The notes under the pieces: model-generated
The model's input: only the letters and a program-made list of their open reading frames with translations
Databases searched by the model: none
Told to the model about the DNA's origin: nothing
In this document: piece by piece, positions 20,108-31,485 of the stretch
How the letters are laid out: each line of letters starts with the position of its first letter
Position numbering within the stretch: position 1 is the first letter of the stretch
Position numbers and translations under genes: made by a program
Source of the DNA: Naematelia aurantialba
Lineage: Eukaryota; Basidiomycota; Tremellomycetes; Tremellales; Naemateliaceae
Direction of reading: 5' to 3'
DNA: 64,000 nt
Assembly (NCBI GenBank): GCA_021527695.1
Contig: JAKFAO010000001.1
Span: forward strand, 1,612,001-1,676,000

Positions 20108-22399
20108 ATGGTGCGCTCATCAGACTGCTCGACGGACGAGAAGGATGCGATGGTTGTCTCTGCCGAGCCAGAACTGCTGGACACCGAGCAGACTGTCGAT
20201 GGCGACGAGTCCAAGCCATCCAGCATGAGCGAGACTCGAGTCGTAGATGCCTCTGAGCCCGCAACCACGGTGACTGCCTTGGAAAAGTCCGGAATGCCCC
20301 ACAAGGTGCAGGACCAGTCGATCCGACTGCCCTTCCGCAAGCTCGTAGTGATCTATCTGAGCTTAGGTGAGGTTTCCACTGTTTCTGCAAAGCCTGAACG
20401 CTGTGCTGACTGTATGGCGACCAGGATTTGGGCTCACTGTGATGTACATGGACCAGACATCGGTGACGACGGCAGCACCTACCGTCGGGGCGGACCTGAA
20501 CGGATCAGACTCCATCTCCTGGGTCGGCACTGCCTACCTTGTGGCAAAGTGAGCGCCTGCATCCAGACGCTATTCGCCATTCCAGCGCTGCCTCGCTGAC
20601 GTATATGCAGCTGTGCTCTTGGCTTAGTGTACGGTCGGTTATCGGACATCTTCGGACGTAAACTGGTGCTGCAAATGGCGATTCTGCTACTAGCGTTAGG
20701 CAACCTGCTCGCTGGGTTTGCCAAGACTCCCATACAGCTATACGTCTTCCGTGCGATTGCTGGTTCCGGTGGTGGAGGGATCCACGGCATGGCGATGGTC
20801 GTTGTAGGTCCTGGTATCTTGCTTGGATGCGTTCTCGCTGACAGCCGATAGATATCGGACATTGTCCCGTTGAAGGAACGCGGCAAGTATCAGGGTTTCA
20901 TCACGGCGGCAATATCCCTGGGCAATGCAGTTGGGCCATTCATAGGTGGCGGCTTTGCGTCCAGCGGGCACTGGCGATGGGCCTTCTGGTACGCTCGCAA
21001 TCGCTCTGCTACGCGTGTTGTTTTCCGCTAACTCTCGGAGGCTCACCACGATGATAACGGTGCCCTTGGTGGTTGTCGACCAGTTCACGCTGCCGCTCAA
21101 GCCCGTGACGGGATCCATCCGCACCAAGCTCCGCCAGGTCGACTATCTTGGGGTGTTCCTGTCGGTCGTGGCGATCGTCCTCCTCCTGGTCCCGATTGCC
21201 GGTGGCGGAAGCACTCTGGCATGGAACAGCGCGGCCGTCATTGTGATGATCATCATCGGCGCGCTGGCCGGGGTTGCATTCGTGATCTCGCAATGGAAGT
21301 TTGCCACGCTGCCCATCATGCCACGTACGTCGGCGGCAGGCGCTCAACCCCACCTCGGCCAACACTTATGAGCCACAGTCCGGATGTTCACGGACCGCAA
21401 CGCGTGTTTCTCCATGGCGTCCTCGTTCCTCGTCGGGATCATCTTCTATGCGGTAAGCGCCAGGCTTGAAGATGGACGGCAGAGTACGCTGACCAGCGCA
21501 GAACATCTTTTACGTCCCCATGTACTTTCAGTATGTCAAAGGCTATTCGGCGGTACTTTCAGGCGTGTTCGTCATGGCCTTCACCTGCCCGCAGGCCATC
21601 TGGAGCATCTGCGCAGGGTATTACACGTCGCACACTGGACATTACCGCCGTGTTCTGGCAAGTGGCGACTCGATGGGCTCGTTGACTCAAACTGACTCTT
21701 CCAGGTCCTCGGGACGTCTTGCTACACGCTCGGCATGGGCTTACAGCTGCTGTGGGCGAGAAATACCAACATCGGCCAGATAATCGCGCTGCTTCAACTC
21801 AATGCGATCGGTATCGGCTCCACTATCCAGACAAGTGAGTGTCACTGTGGGCCCCCCCCCCGGCTGACGGTTCAGTGCTGGTCGCCGCGCTGACCACCAC
21901 GCCGCACGAGGACCGCGCGGTCATTACCGCCTCGCGGAACTTCTTTCGAATGCTCGGCGGCGCTTTCGGCCTCGCCAGTGAGATTCCTTGATGTTTCCCC
22001 GGGTCGTAGCTGAATCACGCGACTTTAGTCTCCAGCGCAATCTACAGCAACGTCGTGTCGAGCGGCATCAGCGATGTCACGGGCTTGTCGCCCAGCCAGC
22101 GGACGGACATGTTGAAGGCGTCGCTGAGCTCGCTCGACACGCTCGACGGCACTCTGAGGATACAGGTAATCGACGTGTACAATAAAGGCATCAAGATGGT
22201 GTTTGTCTTCTGCACCGCTGCCGCCTTTGTGTCTGTCCTCACTGTGATTCCCATCAAGGTGAGCAGTCGAGTGCAGTTCCGCCTGACGAGACCCAGGAAG
22301 TCCCACTCCGACGAGATTCAGCGAAAGACAAGGAAGAGAAGAAGCAAAGCAAGGAGAGCGAAAAGCATGTGGAAGCAACCGCCAATGCAGGATCAGTAG
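20108..22399 (+). CDS. MFS exporter, DHA2 (14-helix) family
   Basis: Proton-coupled plasma-membrane efflux pump family for drugs and metabolites. Seen in order: acidic N-terminus, LPFRKLVVIYLSLG joined to FGLTVMYMDQTSVTTAAPTV (TM1), SISWVGTAYLVAK, LGLVYGRLSDIFGRK (the loop 2-3 signature), FRAIAGSGGGGIHGMA (motif C region), KERGKYQGFITAAISLGNA and FIGGGFASSGHWRWAFW. Later: DYLGVFLSVVAIVLLLVP, RMFTDRNACFSMAS, and MLVAALTTTPHEDRAVITA. At least nine introns are present; a run of nine C in the intron near 21852 is noted. The stop at 22397-22399 assumes read-through near 22260. A 32-nt intron from 22260 would instead end the protein at about 22419 with a Lys/Glu-rich tail. The substrate is unknown. 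Confidence 0.87.
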
Positions 22400-22663
22400 A
22401 GTCAACTAGAGCGCCATGATTGGCAGCCATCACACCCAGCCATCACACCCAGCATTAGTCATAGAATGAACGCATGCATGTCCCAAAGTGCTCGCATCCC
22501 TCGCCTTGAGGGGCCGCTCAGAAGTCAACCATGCATGCACTTTCGATGCAGCTAAAATTCCTAATTTGACGGCCCGTTTTGAGATACGTTACGTAATGAC
22601 GAAGGCTGCCGAAAAGTCTGTAGAGGACGTCGAGTTTGTCATGTCGAGCACTATCCGACCAAG

Positions 22664-23619
22664 ATGACCACGATACCAGGGCTCGCGCCAATATACCTGC
22701 CGGGGCAGGAACCGCTTCCCCCAGGGACCTCTCCTGAGGAGGCGGATGCGTACCGCACGGCGATGAAATACCAGCGGTGGATGACGGCTGTGCCAGAGAG
22801 CTGTCCGTTCAAGGTCGTGTTTGCCGGCGGAGCCGGTACGTCTAATCCTTCTCGCTTGCGATTGAGCGCTTCCCTTGCCTTGCCTGTCTCCCTATCCTAC
22901 ACTACTCCGCCACCTCTTCCATGGATTCACGGTGCACACTGGGCTCAGAGTGCCGCGACGTGCTGCAGGACAAGACAGGAAGACTCGGGGCGGTGGGGCT
23001 CGGCTGACCTGTGCAGGCTTTGCGATGGGCGGCTTCTTCTCCCTCATGTCCGCGACGTTCGCATACGAGGACCCTTTGACCCGCGCGTCTACCCAAATGG
23101 CCAATTCTGGCACCATGGCGCAGACGAAGTTCGTGTTCAAGGAGATGGGCCGGAACATGTGGACGACTGGTCGGGGCTTCGCCAAGGTCGGCGCGCTGTA
23201 CAGTGGCGTCGAGTGCTGTATCGAGGGGGTGAGTGAGCTCCCCGCCTTCAGTACTCCCCGCTTCTGTCGGACTCCCCGCCTTCTGTACTCCCAGCTGCTG
23301 AGCTCCCCTACTTCGACTTGCCTTGGAGTCCACCCCTCCCCCCATCCTTCACCACCAGAATCACACCCTCCCTCGATCCATGCCATCCCACCGTTCTCGG
23401 TACCGCCTTCCTTCGTTCGCGACTTCGTCATCCGCTGCAGTACTGACAGCGCAGTACCGCGCCAAAAACGACATGACCAACCCCACCGCCGCCGGCTTCG
23501 TGACAGGCGCCATCCTCGCCCGCAATTCCGGCCCCATGGCCATGTTGGGCGGCGGAGCGGCGTTCAGCGCATTCTCATACGCGATTGATCTGTGGTTGAG
23601 GAAAGCACCTGCAGAGTGA
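22664..23619 (+). CDS. TIM22: Mitochondrial inner-membrane translocase subunit Tim22
   Basis: Tim22 is the channel of the carrier translocase that inserts multi-spanning carriers into the inner membrane. Exons 22664-22837, 23016-23228 and 23455-23619 join in frame (introns 178 and 226 nt). The Tim17/22/23 signature is clear: [19 protein letters not shown], then [25 protein letters not shown], then [15 protein letters not shown] and [15 protein letters not shown]. The length (about 183 residues) is normal for Tim22. Glycine-rich helices alternate as expected. The start ATG is the first in frame. Confidence 0.95.
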
Positions 23620-23974
23620 GGCCCTTGTCCCTTGTCACTTGTCCCTTGTACTTGTCCTTGTCCCTTGCCACTTGTCCCTTGACACTTGTCACTTGCGCCA
23701 TGTGCCATCACTTTCTCGCCTACACTTTCTCGCCTACCGCCCTCGTTGTCCTGCCAATGTCCCGCTTCCTCCACTGACGGGCGTTAGCGATTTATAATCC
23801 GATCGACAGATGACCGAGAGCGCAATTCTCCGATATGCTTGAATACATAGAACATGTTGTATGCATCTACTCCCTCTTCAGTCTCGTCGTGACACCCTCT
23901 GGATTGCCGACGATCAAAGTCATCTCAGATACCAAACCGAACCGCCAAGCCAAAGCCCAACTCAAATTATCATA
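23620..23974. other. Intergenic region between convergent TIM22 and AMD1
   Basis: Holds a degenerate CTTGTCCC repeat right after the TIM22 stop; otherwise nothing recognisable. Confidence 0.5.
23623..23698. repeat. Degenerate CTTGTCCC/CTTGTCA tandem repeat
   Basis: About ten units of CCCTTGTC, CACTTGTC, CCTTGTAC and similar, starting four bases after the TIM22 stop, so probably transcribed in its 3' UTR. Confidence 0.8.
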
Positions 23975-26900
23975 TCACCGCCTAATCTCATGGCTCTTCT
24001 CCGTCTTGTCCATACTCCCCGTCGTGTTGCGCGCGGCAACCTTCTCGTTCAGCCCACCAACGAGCCGCGGCACCGTCATCCCTGTAGAGCCAGGCAACGC
24101 CGCGCCATTCGCTATCTTTGTGTTTGCCATAGCTGCTGCACCGACGTCCGACGCATGGGTCGTCAGGCCTGGCCGGTTGGGATCCACTGTATTCGCAGCA
24201 GGTGGCTGCGACTTGAGATGCGTCGGGGTCGCACTTGGCGAATGTTTGCCGTGGTGGATCAGTGCGAGCTCTTCTAGCAGCGTCGAGTGGCGGTATGCAA
24301 GTCGAATCGTAGGGACGTTGGTCTGTTGTCAGCCAAGTGAAGGTCTCGGAGACCAACCTTGTGGATATCATTGCCTGAAGCTCCGGGGAGGTACCACTTC
24401 TGTCCGATCCAGTGCTTCTTGACCTGCATCTCCCAGCCTGACTGCACCACCGAATTACGCGCCAGCTCGCACATGTCCGCGGGAGTGAGCTTGTAGATCT
24501 GCGCCGCGCACGAGTACTCTTCCAAGAGATGCGATGCAGTAAAGTGGAACTGCAGTGGATCGTCTGCTTATCAGCCCAGTCTGGACAGCCACATACCTGT
24601 AGATAGGGAGACATTGAGGCCAACGCGGAAAAAGTCCTTGAACGGGTTACGCTCGTATGTGAGGAACAGCGCATTGTTGCTCAGCGGCGACATGGCGAGG
24701 CCGATCTGTTTCAGATAAAAGAGGTACTGTAGCGCTGGAACCTTGCGCAGCAGGATACCGTGTGAGATAGAATGTGATGTCAAGAATGCCGAAGACAAAT
24801 GATCAGGATCGCCCGCTTCTCCGCAATGTGGCCGCAAGACGAAAGTGTCTGTCGTCAGCCGGAGCTTAGAGAACAGACCTACTGAAGCCACGCGTCCTTC
24901 GCCATGCATTGAGACTTGCGATATTTGCGTACATGTAGTAGATCCTGCAACTCAGTGCACTCCAACGAAACCAAGGGGCTCACCAGTAAGAGTACGGCGG
25001 ACTCTGCGTCGTGTTCCACATCCTAGCCGTTGGGAACTTGCGATACAGTCGTCGCTCAGGTTTCGACTCATCGTCCACGCTATCGAATCCAACCACTCGC
25101 TGCAAGAAGACATGTAGTTCTGGGTGTGATGCAGGATCTTTCGTTACCTCGTACAGAGGTTGGAAGACGTCTGAACCACATTAGCATGCAAAGTGGCTGT
25201 ATATTGACACCCACTTCTGACGACATCTTCAAAGCACTCTACTAAGCCTGAACCTTTGTAGACCTCGTACAGCCTGGGTACCTGGATCAGCCATCGCACG
25301 TTGTGCGACAGCAATTTGTGATTGATGACCCATTTGGCGAGCTTGTCCCACTCATTCACGTTTCTGACATAAGCCCGGGATCTCGGTCCACTCACCTTCC
25401 ATAAATCGACAGACGCCACTCGGCCTGCTGGTACTTGCTTTGTTCAAGATCCGCAATCAATTCTGAACAGCTCAGCAAGAGACGGGGTAATGTCCGTACC
25501 TTTGGTGAGTTCTGCTAGGTATTTTCCCTGTAACAGATTGTCCGTTTTCAGAAAGATCTCTCGCAGTCGACTGGAACCAGTAGGGTTGTACCGATCATTG
25601 AATCGGTCGAAACGGTGGAACTCCTGTTTAGGTTAGACAGGCATGCGACAATTACTATTGAGAAGGCTTGCCTGGTGTGCATGCATGTCCAGGGTGTCGA
25701 TGGACAGGTCATATGCTGTCAGGTTGAGCGACTCGAACACCTCTTTTAGGGTAAGATCCTTGCCATCGCGATGAATGACAATTTCCTATCACATCATCAA
25801 AACCATGGAAATCGGAAAGATTAGAATCACGCACGTCTGGAGCTTTTCTCAATTTGTACTTGATGAAACGCAAGAGATGCTTCTGATTCATACTTGCAGA
25901 ATGGTGGATATGCGTGTCAACCTTTCGCACATTGTAGAAATCACTGCGGCAATAAGCACATCAAAGGAAAGATTTGAGAGAAGCCACTGACCGATGCGGG
26001 ACCGCCTGCAACGTCAGCACTGCGATACCCGATAAGCCTCACCTTCATGTCTGCCAATTCTTGATATTCATTCAACAAGCAGTACAGGCTCCACTTGCTT
26101 GACAGATACTTGAGGCGCCTGAATGCGAATGATTTTGCCGGGCCATCCGAGCACACACCAAGCAGGAAATCGAGATCGGAAAAGTACTCTTTGAGGTTCG
26201 GCACCCGTGCCAGACGCTGCTTGCCCTTGTCGGCCGATTGCTCAAAGACCTCGTACACGCCCTCGTCGTTGATCTCGAACTCGCATGTTCCCTGATCGCC
26301 AGGTATCTCGCATTCAGCGAAATTGAAGACTTGGTGGTCCTTCGCCGCAGGCTTGTCTTCCGACTTGCCAGAAGCTTCGCTCGAATCCGTAGGTTTGACA
26401 CCCTCATCCGAAGGCTGCCAATGCCAATGAGGAGGAGGTGGAGGGGGATATATCTTCCAAGCAGGAATGTCGTCAGCCTCTCCTGGAGGTGGCTTCTCGC
26501 AGGATTCGGGGTCTTCTTCAGGCTTCAAGCCAGTAATATCGGCCGCGCTGCGAGGATAGAATCCGGAAAAGGTTCCATCGTGGTCTCGGGGATTGTCTCC
26601 TAGACGTTGATTCGACAGTTCCATGTATTTGTCGCGCAGATCGAGGCAACGGGCGAACGATGCACTGCACGTCAGTGGCGAAGACGGAATAGACTCACTA
26701 GAGCTTTTCAAGCTCGTTGCCAATTCCGTGTTCTGCGAAAGCAATCATATGAAGCTCCGTCAGCAATCTTTCTGCATCGGCTAGTCCTGGCCCAGCACCG
26801 GCGTATGCGGATGGAGTCGACAGGGGACTTCCCCATGGAGAGTTGGGGATAGACAGTGGACTGGGCAAGGCACGAATGAAAAGATGAGGGTCAATCATGG

Positions 26901-27977
26901 TGCACAGGTATGAGGCAAGTGAGTTCAAACAGCAGCAGTTTGTCAACCGATCGCTGGCAGTAGGGGCAAGAGATTTAGGAAGCCCTTGATGCCAGGTATT
27001 GCCAGACTGTCATCGATCGGTGTTGCCCATTTTCACAGTGAAGCCAGCGGAAGAAGCGATGCGTGGAGAGTGAGGGTCAAAGGATCAGGATTGTCAAAAC
27101 TGGCAACAATCCGGTATTCCCCCGAGCAGTAGCCGGTATCTTTTGGGCAGAAGAAAGGAAGGGGCAGGAAGATAATGAACGTGGGGCACGATTTTTGTAC
27201 CACGGTCGTTCTTATGATAGGGATGAGTGGCTGAGATGCGAGGGTACGATAAAGGAAGAATGACCTACCCGGCTGGGCGTCTGGGAGCCCGCTCGGCAAG
27301 GGCACCGGCAGAGCTTGGGGCAAGTCCGCACCCCCGTACAGCATCTCTTCCTCACGCGAGAGCTCACGCTCGCGTTCTTCCTCCTCGAGGTCCAGACGCT
27401 CCTGTGTGTCCAGCTCCTGCCGGTGTATAAGGGTCGGCGCCGGGTCCAGGTCGTTGAATGGCGACGGCGACTGCATGGCAGACTGGCCCTGGTCGTCGGC
27501 GATTGCGTACCCCTCAAACGACATACGGCCGCCCCCGTTCTGCAAGTTCTGTCCGCCCGATGGCCCGATATCCACCGCCTGGCTATTTGATCGGGTGTGG
27601 GCACGCGAGTCGCTGCGATCCGCTTTCGGATGGAAGGCAGATGGGCTGGGGTCAGATTTCGCGTCGGTGCCTCCGCCTGAAGCAGCTCGGTGCGTCTCTG
27701 CCGGAGTAGGTGCCTGTGCACGGTCCGCTCGTCCTGCCTTTGAGGCCTGTCTGTTCGGACTGGTGCTCGATCCAAGGAGCGAAGGCGGCAGTCGAGGAAG
27801 GTGATGCGCCAACCAGGTCGCGCTCTGCTCATGAAGTCGCCTTTCTTCATGATAGTCAAACGAGGGCGAGGAGTTCTGCCCAGACGGGAACTCGTCTACA
27901 GGCGTGAGAGGAGCAGAGGACGGAATCGCAAGCGGGGAGGTCGGACGTGACCCGTCCTGCGACGACGGTGGTGGCAT
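23975..27977 (-). CDS. AMD1: AMP deaminase
   Basis: Converts AMP to IMP plus ammonia in the purine nucleotide cycle; cytosolic. The catalytic core is complete over many small exons: [22 protein letters not shown] (first metal-binding HxH), [49 protein letters not shown] (His and Glu), [14 protein letters not shown], and LNVSLSTDDPLQFH (Asp). The regulatory half has [22 protein letters not shown] and [13 protein letters not shown]. The first exon runs from the ATG at 27977 (MPPPSSQDG) to about 27269. Its [17 protein letters not shown] matches the place of the short His/Glu motif near the N-terminus of yeast Amd1. It joins [13 protein letters not shown], and then very likely skips 26863-26933 to [14 protein letters not shown]. 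The C-terminal tail after HHGKH is a low-complexity extension. Confidence 0.93.
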
Positions 27978-28323
27978 GGCGTGTGAAGTCTCTGGGATGG
28001 ACAAAGTTAGGATATGGACAGGCAGCAGCATCAAATTGCGGGATTGGAGCCAAAACGAGATTTGGACCACGTGTGGGTGTGGAGGCCCCGTCCACGGAAA
28101 GCGGCAGCGATTTGCCACTTTGCGGAGGTTGGACGGTCTGAACGCTGCTGCTGTTCAGTCCTTTGTTGTCATTTGCATATCCAAAGTACATGGAGATACA
28201 TCCAGCACGGATACCCATGCACATGAATCACCATAAATCACGCTCCAGGACGGGCATCACAGTCAGTAATGCATACATACAGCACTGCAGAGCTAAGACA
28301 CCGGCGAAGCTACGGGGTCGCAC
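27978..28323. other. AMD1 upstream region
   Basis: 346 bases between the AMD1 start and the stop of the next minus-strand gene. No clear TATA box. ACCACGTGTGGG (core CACGTG, about 28068-28073) is an E-box about 90 bases upstream of AMD1. Confidence 0.4.
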
Positions 28324-31125
28324 TCATTTTGGCGGGCGACACATGAGGTGCCTCACGTTAACCGGCAACAGTTTCTCCGCCTCGGCTGGGGTCATACGCT
28401 TCAACGCTGCGAGAGGATAAAACTTGGTCAATGCTACCAACTCGAGCCGGAGCTTCGTCATGGCTTCCTCCTTGGAAGGCGCTGAAACCGTCGAAGCAGC
28501 GTCCCCGATTGTGTCGGTCGTATCTGGCTTGGTCTCGACTATCTCTGGTGAATCGGGTGGAGCGGAGAGAGGCGACGATTCGCGAGATGCAGATTCGAGC
28601 TTGGATTTCTTCGCATCAGAGCCGTCCGGGGCACCTGAACCGCCGTCATGCATCCGCTTGAGGCTGGTCTTCCCTTCTCGCTCGGTCTGCATCTCACGAG
28701 CCAGGCGAATGATTTCTGCAGCAGTGGCTTCCAAGGCTGATTGCACCCCACTCTTCCCAGCAACACCGGCGTGATTAAAGTCTTTCGGCTCCCGAAGGAA
28801 TGGGACGATATCCAATGGATTGGTCGGACCTGTAAGTTGATGTAGCGCAGTGGCAGCATACGTACGCGAAGCGATAGTGCTGACTTCGGGGTCGAGAGGG
28901 CGCTTTCGCAACATGGCCATCGCCTTATCCACAGCCGCAATATTCGAGTGCGACAGGACACCCCCGCGATAATGCTGAGTCACAAAGTCGTCCAGCGACA
29001 CATCGGCGGCATCTATCTTGGACTCGCTGCCATCCTCCATGCCAGGATTACGAGCACCCTCCATCGCACCATGCACAAACGCACGCACACTGCGCATATA
29101 TGCCTCTCCGTGCAGCTCGCCAGCACACATCGTCCGCACATAGTCGCCGGACTTCCTGACGGCGTCCTCTTCGTAGATATTGACGAGGTTCTTCGGTGGA
29201 GGAGGTCGAGCCTTGGCCATCAAATGTCGCTCGAGTATTCCATGCTCATCGATGACCCCGGGGTTCCGGGACCTGAGAATCGCAATCTCCGCTTCAACTT
29301 CCGGATATACTCCCCATTCGAAAGTACCGAGCTGGCGGGTACGCAAGGCGTTTGGTCGGGGAAACGGTGTAAAGGCTACCGGTGGCTGGCCAGCCGGACC
29401 GCCCAGCTCGAACTCCCACCAAGTCCCATCCTTCCGGAGCCCTTTCCAGTCGACGACTCGTCTGGGATTTGGCCAAGTCTGCCATTCCCTCAGCAATTCA
29501 ACAGGGTCTTCCAGCTCGGCCAAGTCACGCGTTCCATCTTCGCACCAGTGTCGCCATTTACCGAGAAACCTCTCTCGGCCTCTGATCAGACGCTTAGCAT
29601 ATACCCGCTTGCCTCCTGTTAGGTTCCAGCCAATCGCGAGCGCTTGAGCCGAGTTAGGCGGGTACAATAGCATTTCCTCTGGAATGTACGTCTGCGGAGT
29701 GACACTCGATGCGCCTTGCCCTTCGTCGGTAGCCGCCGTCGCTTCACGGTCTCGCCAGGGAGTCCCCATCTCGGACGTACCGCGCCTGTCTGGTGAAGGT
29801 GAAGGTGTCAGGACAATTGGTCGTGTGCGTTCAATGTGCTTGAGGCCATGGGTAAGCAAGCGATTGGCCGAATTGTGCGGAATTGTGCCGGGAGGATTGA
29901 ACGCCATAGCTGCTGCTGCCAAGAGCCGTAGATCGGTCTGCAGCGATCAGCTACTTCCAGCCGCTTGATGAGGGTCGGAGTCTCACCTCAAACTGATCCA
30001 GGCTTCGATATGCGGCATCGTCGATCTTTGCCTGCATGGTACCGAGATCCATCATTTTGTCTTGCCCCCCTACTGCTTCCAGGTATCCCGGGAAGTTATC
30101 AGGATCCACTAAGGCTCATCAGCTCCTGAACCTGGTATGAGTGGCAACATACCTGGCTCGTCAAACAAGGCGTACTTGAACTCCGTTAGCTTCAGTCGTT
30201 CCCAAGGAAGAGAGCTTACTTCGTCCTTCCTCCTCAATTCAATCATGATCTTCCCCAACAAATCTTTCAAGGGCCTCTTGATTCTCGTCCACTTCACGCC
30301 TGTTCGTCCCCTGGCAACACGCTTCGGAAGCAATTCTGACGAAATGTCGATGGAATCCTCAAACTCGCCAGCTGGGTTAGGCTGAGCACTACCATTCCTA
30401 TCGTCGATCACGGACTGATCACGTGAATCGTCGGGAACGGCTGGAATCCCATCATCTTCGAGCTCAGTCTTGATAGCTGGGGTTCCAGTCTCGACGATCT
30501 GGTCTGGCGGAGTTCGTGGTGTTGCAGCGGATTCAGGCGTTGACGCTGCCGGCTGAGGGGTTGGGGCTTGCGGGGTGGTTGGATTCGCGAGCGCATGCAC
30601 GAGAAGGGATCTGGGCCTGTTATCTGCTGACTTTGCGATCTTCTTTGCCTTGGTGGATTGCTTTGAAGCCGATTGAGATGGTCTTGGGATGGAGACAGGA
30701 GTCGAAGGACCAGCACTGGGGGTGGCGCTGTCCGCGACTGGAAGGTCATAGTCGGGCGATGTATCTGACGGACGAGCATGCGATTGCGATGGTCTAGAGA
30801 CTGTTGTTGAGATGTTGAGGTCCGCTGCTTCCGCCTGCTTAGCATTACCGTTTGTTGGCCGATTATGGGAAGATGCTATAGGCGCCTTGACCTTCAACAC
30901 CGGTCGAGGCAAAGGCGTTTCGGCTTCCGCAATTATAGGTGCTGCTGGAGTGGCCGAGGTCGTTTCTGAAACTCGCAACCTAATGGTCGGCGTCGATCCA
31001 ACACCAGTGTCATCCTGCCCGGCAGCCTTCTCTTTGCCTTTTCTCGAAGAAGGAAGGGTAGGTGCGGGGGTTGGCGTCGCAGGTGCCGCTGAGCTCAGCG
31101 AGAGCCTGAGCCTGATGGGTGGCAT
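28324..31125 (-). CDS. Bromodomain protein
   Basis: Nuclear acetyl-lysine reader, probably part of a chromatin complex. Exon 1 starts at the ATG 31123-31125 (MPPIRLRLSLS), and its first 250 residues are Pro/Ser/Thr-rich with KKIAKSADNRPR. The bromodomain spans four exons: KDLLGKIMIELRRKDE, YALFDEP, VDPDNFPGYLEAV, DKMMDLGTMQAKIDDAAYRSL and AAAMAFNPPGTIPHNSA. The Asn of FNPP is the expected acetyl-lysine anchor, and MDLGTM is the usual helix start. Downstream is a long region with RGRERFLGKWRHWCEDG and GTFEWGVYPEVEAEI, then a C-terminal helical stretch (LRLELVALTKFYPLAALKR). It is about 900 residues. It resembles the fungal BRD7/BRD9-like group in layout, which I cannot confirm. Confidence 0.82.
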
Positions 31126-31485
31126 TTTCGCCGTGCAGGTCAGAGAGGAGATGGAGGAGTCGGACACCCAGTCAAGGGGTCGACTGTGGGTGTTGTTGCC
31201 GAGAGAGGAATGGACGTGGATGGGGGTGGACCTGTTGGGTGGAGGGCAGTCGGTTTGCTTGACGGACGGCGGCAAACTTGGCCCAGACAAGTTTTGAGCT
31301 TTTGCTGGTGGAATTAATCGACCGCGGGAAAGTAAACATAAGGGACAGCCGTGGGAGAGTAAACCTTTCGAACCGACGTGGCTTTTGTATTTTCAGGTAC
31401 GGAATGATAGCTGTTGCTCTTGCCGCCAGAAGATTTCTGAAGCCTGCAGGTACTAACTCTCGACAAGAGGGGTCAGCAAGTCAGG
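31126..31485. other. Divergent promoter of the bromodomain gene and BMS1
   Basis: 360 bases. Two forkhead-like GTAAAC motifs (31332-31337 and 31359-31364) sit within 35 bases of each other; no TATA box. Confidence 0.4.

Noticed and set aside
21852..21860. Run of nine C as a possible frameshift in the exporter
   Set aside because: It lies inside an intron between STIQT and MLVAALTTT, so it does not affect the protein.
26896..26946. AMD1 start at MIDPHLF or at a TTG further upstream
   Set aside because: The exon at 27269-27977 joins in phase and restores the conserved His/Glu motif of the AMP deaminase N-terminus, so the start is at 27977.
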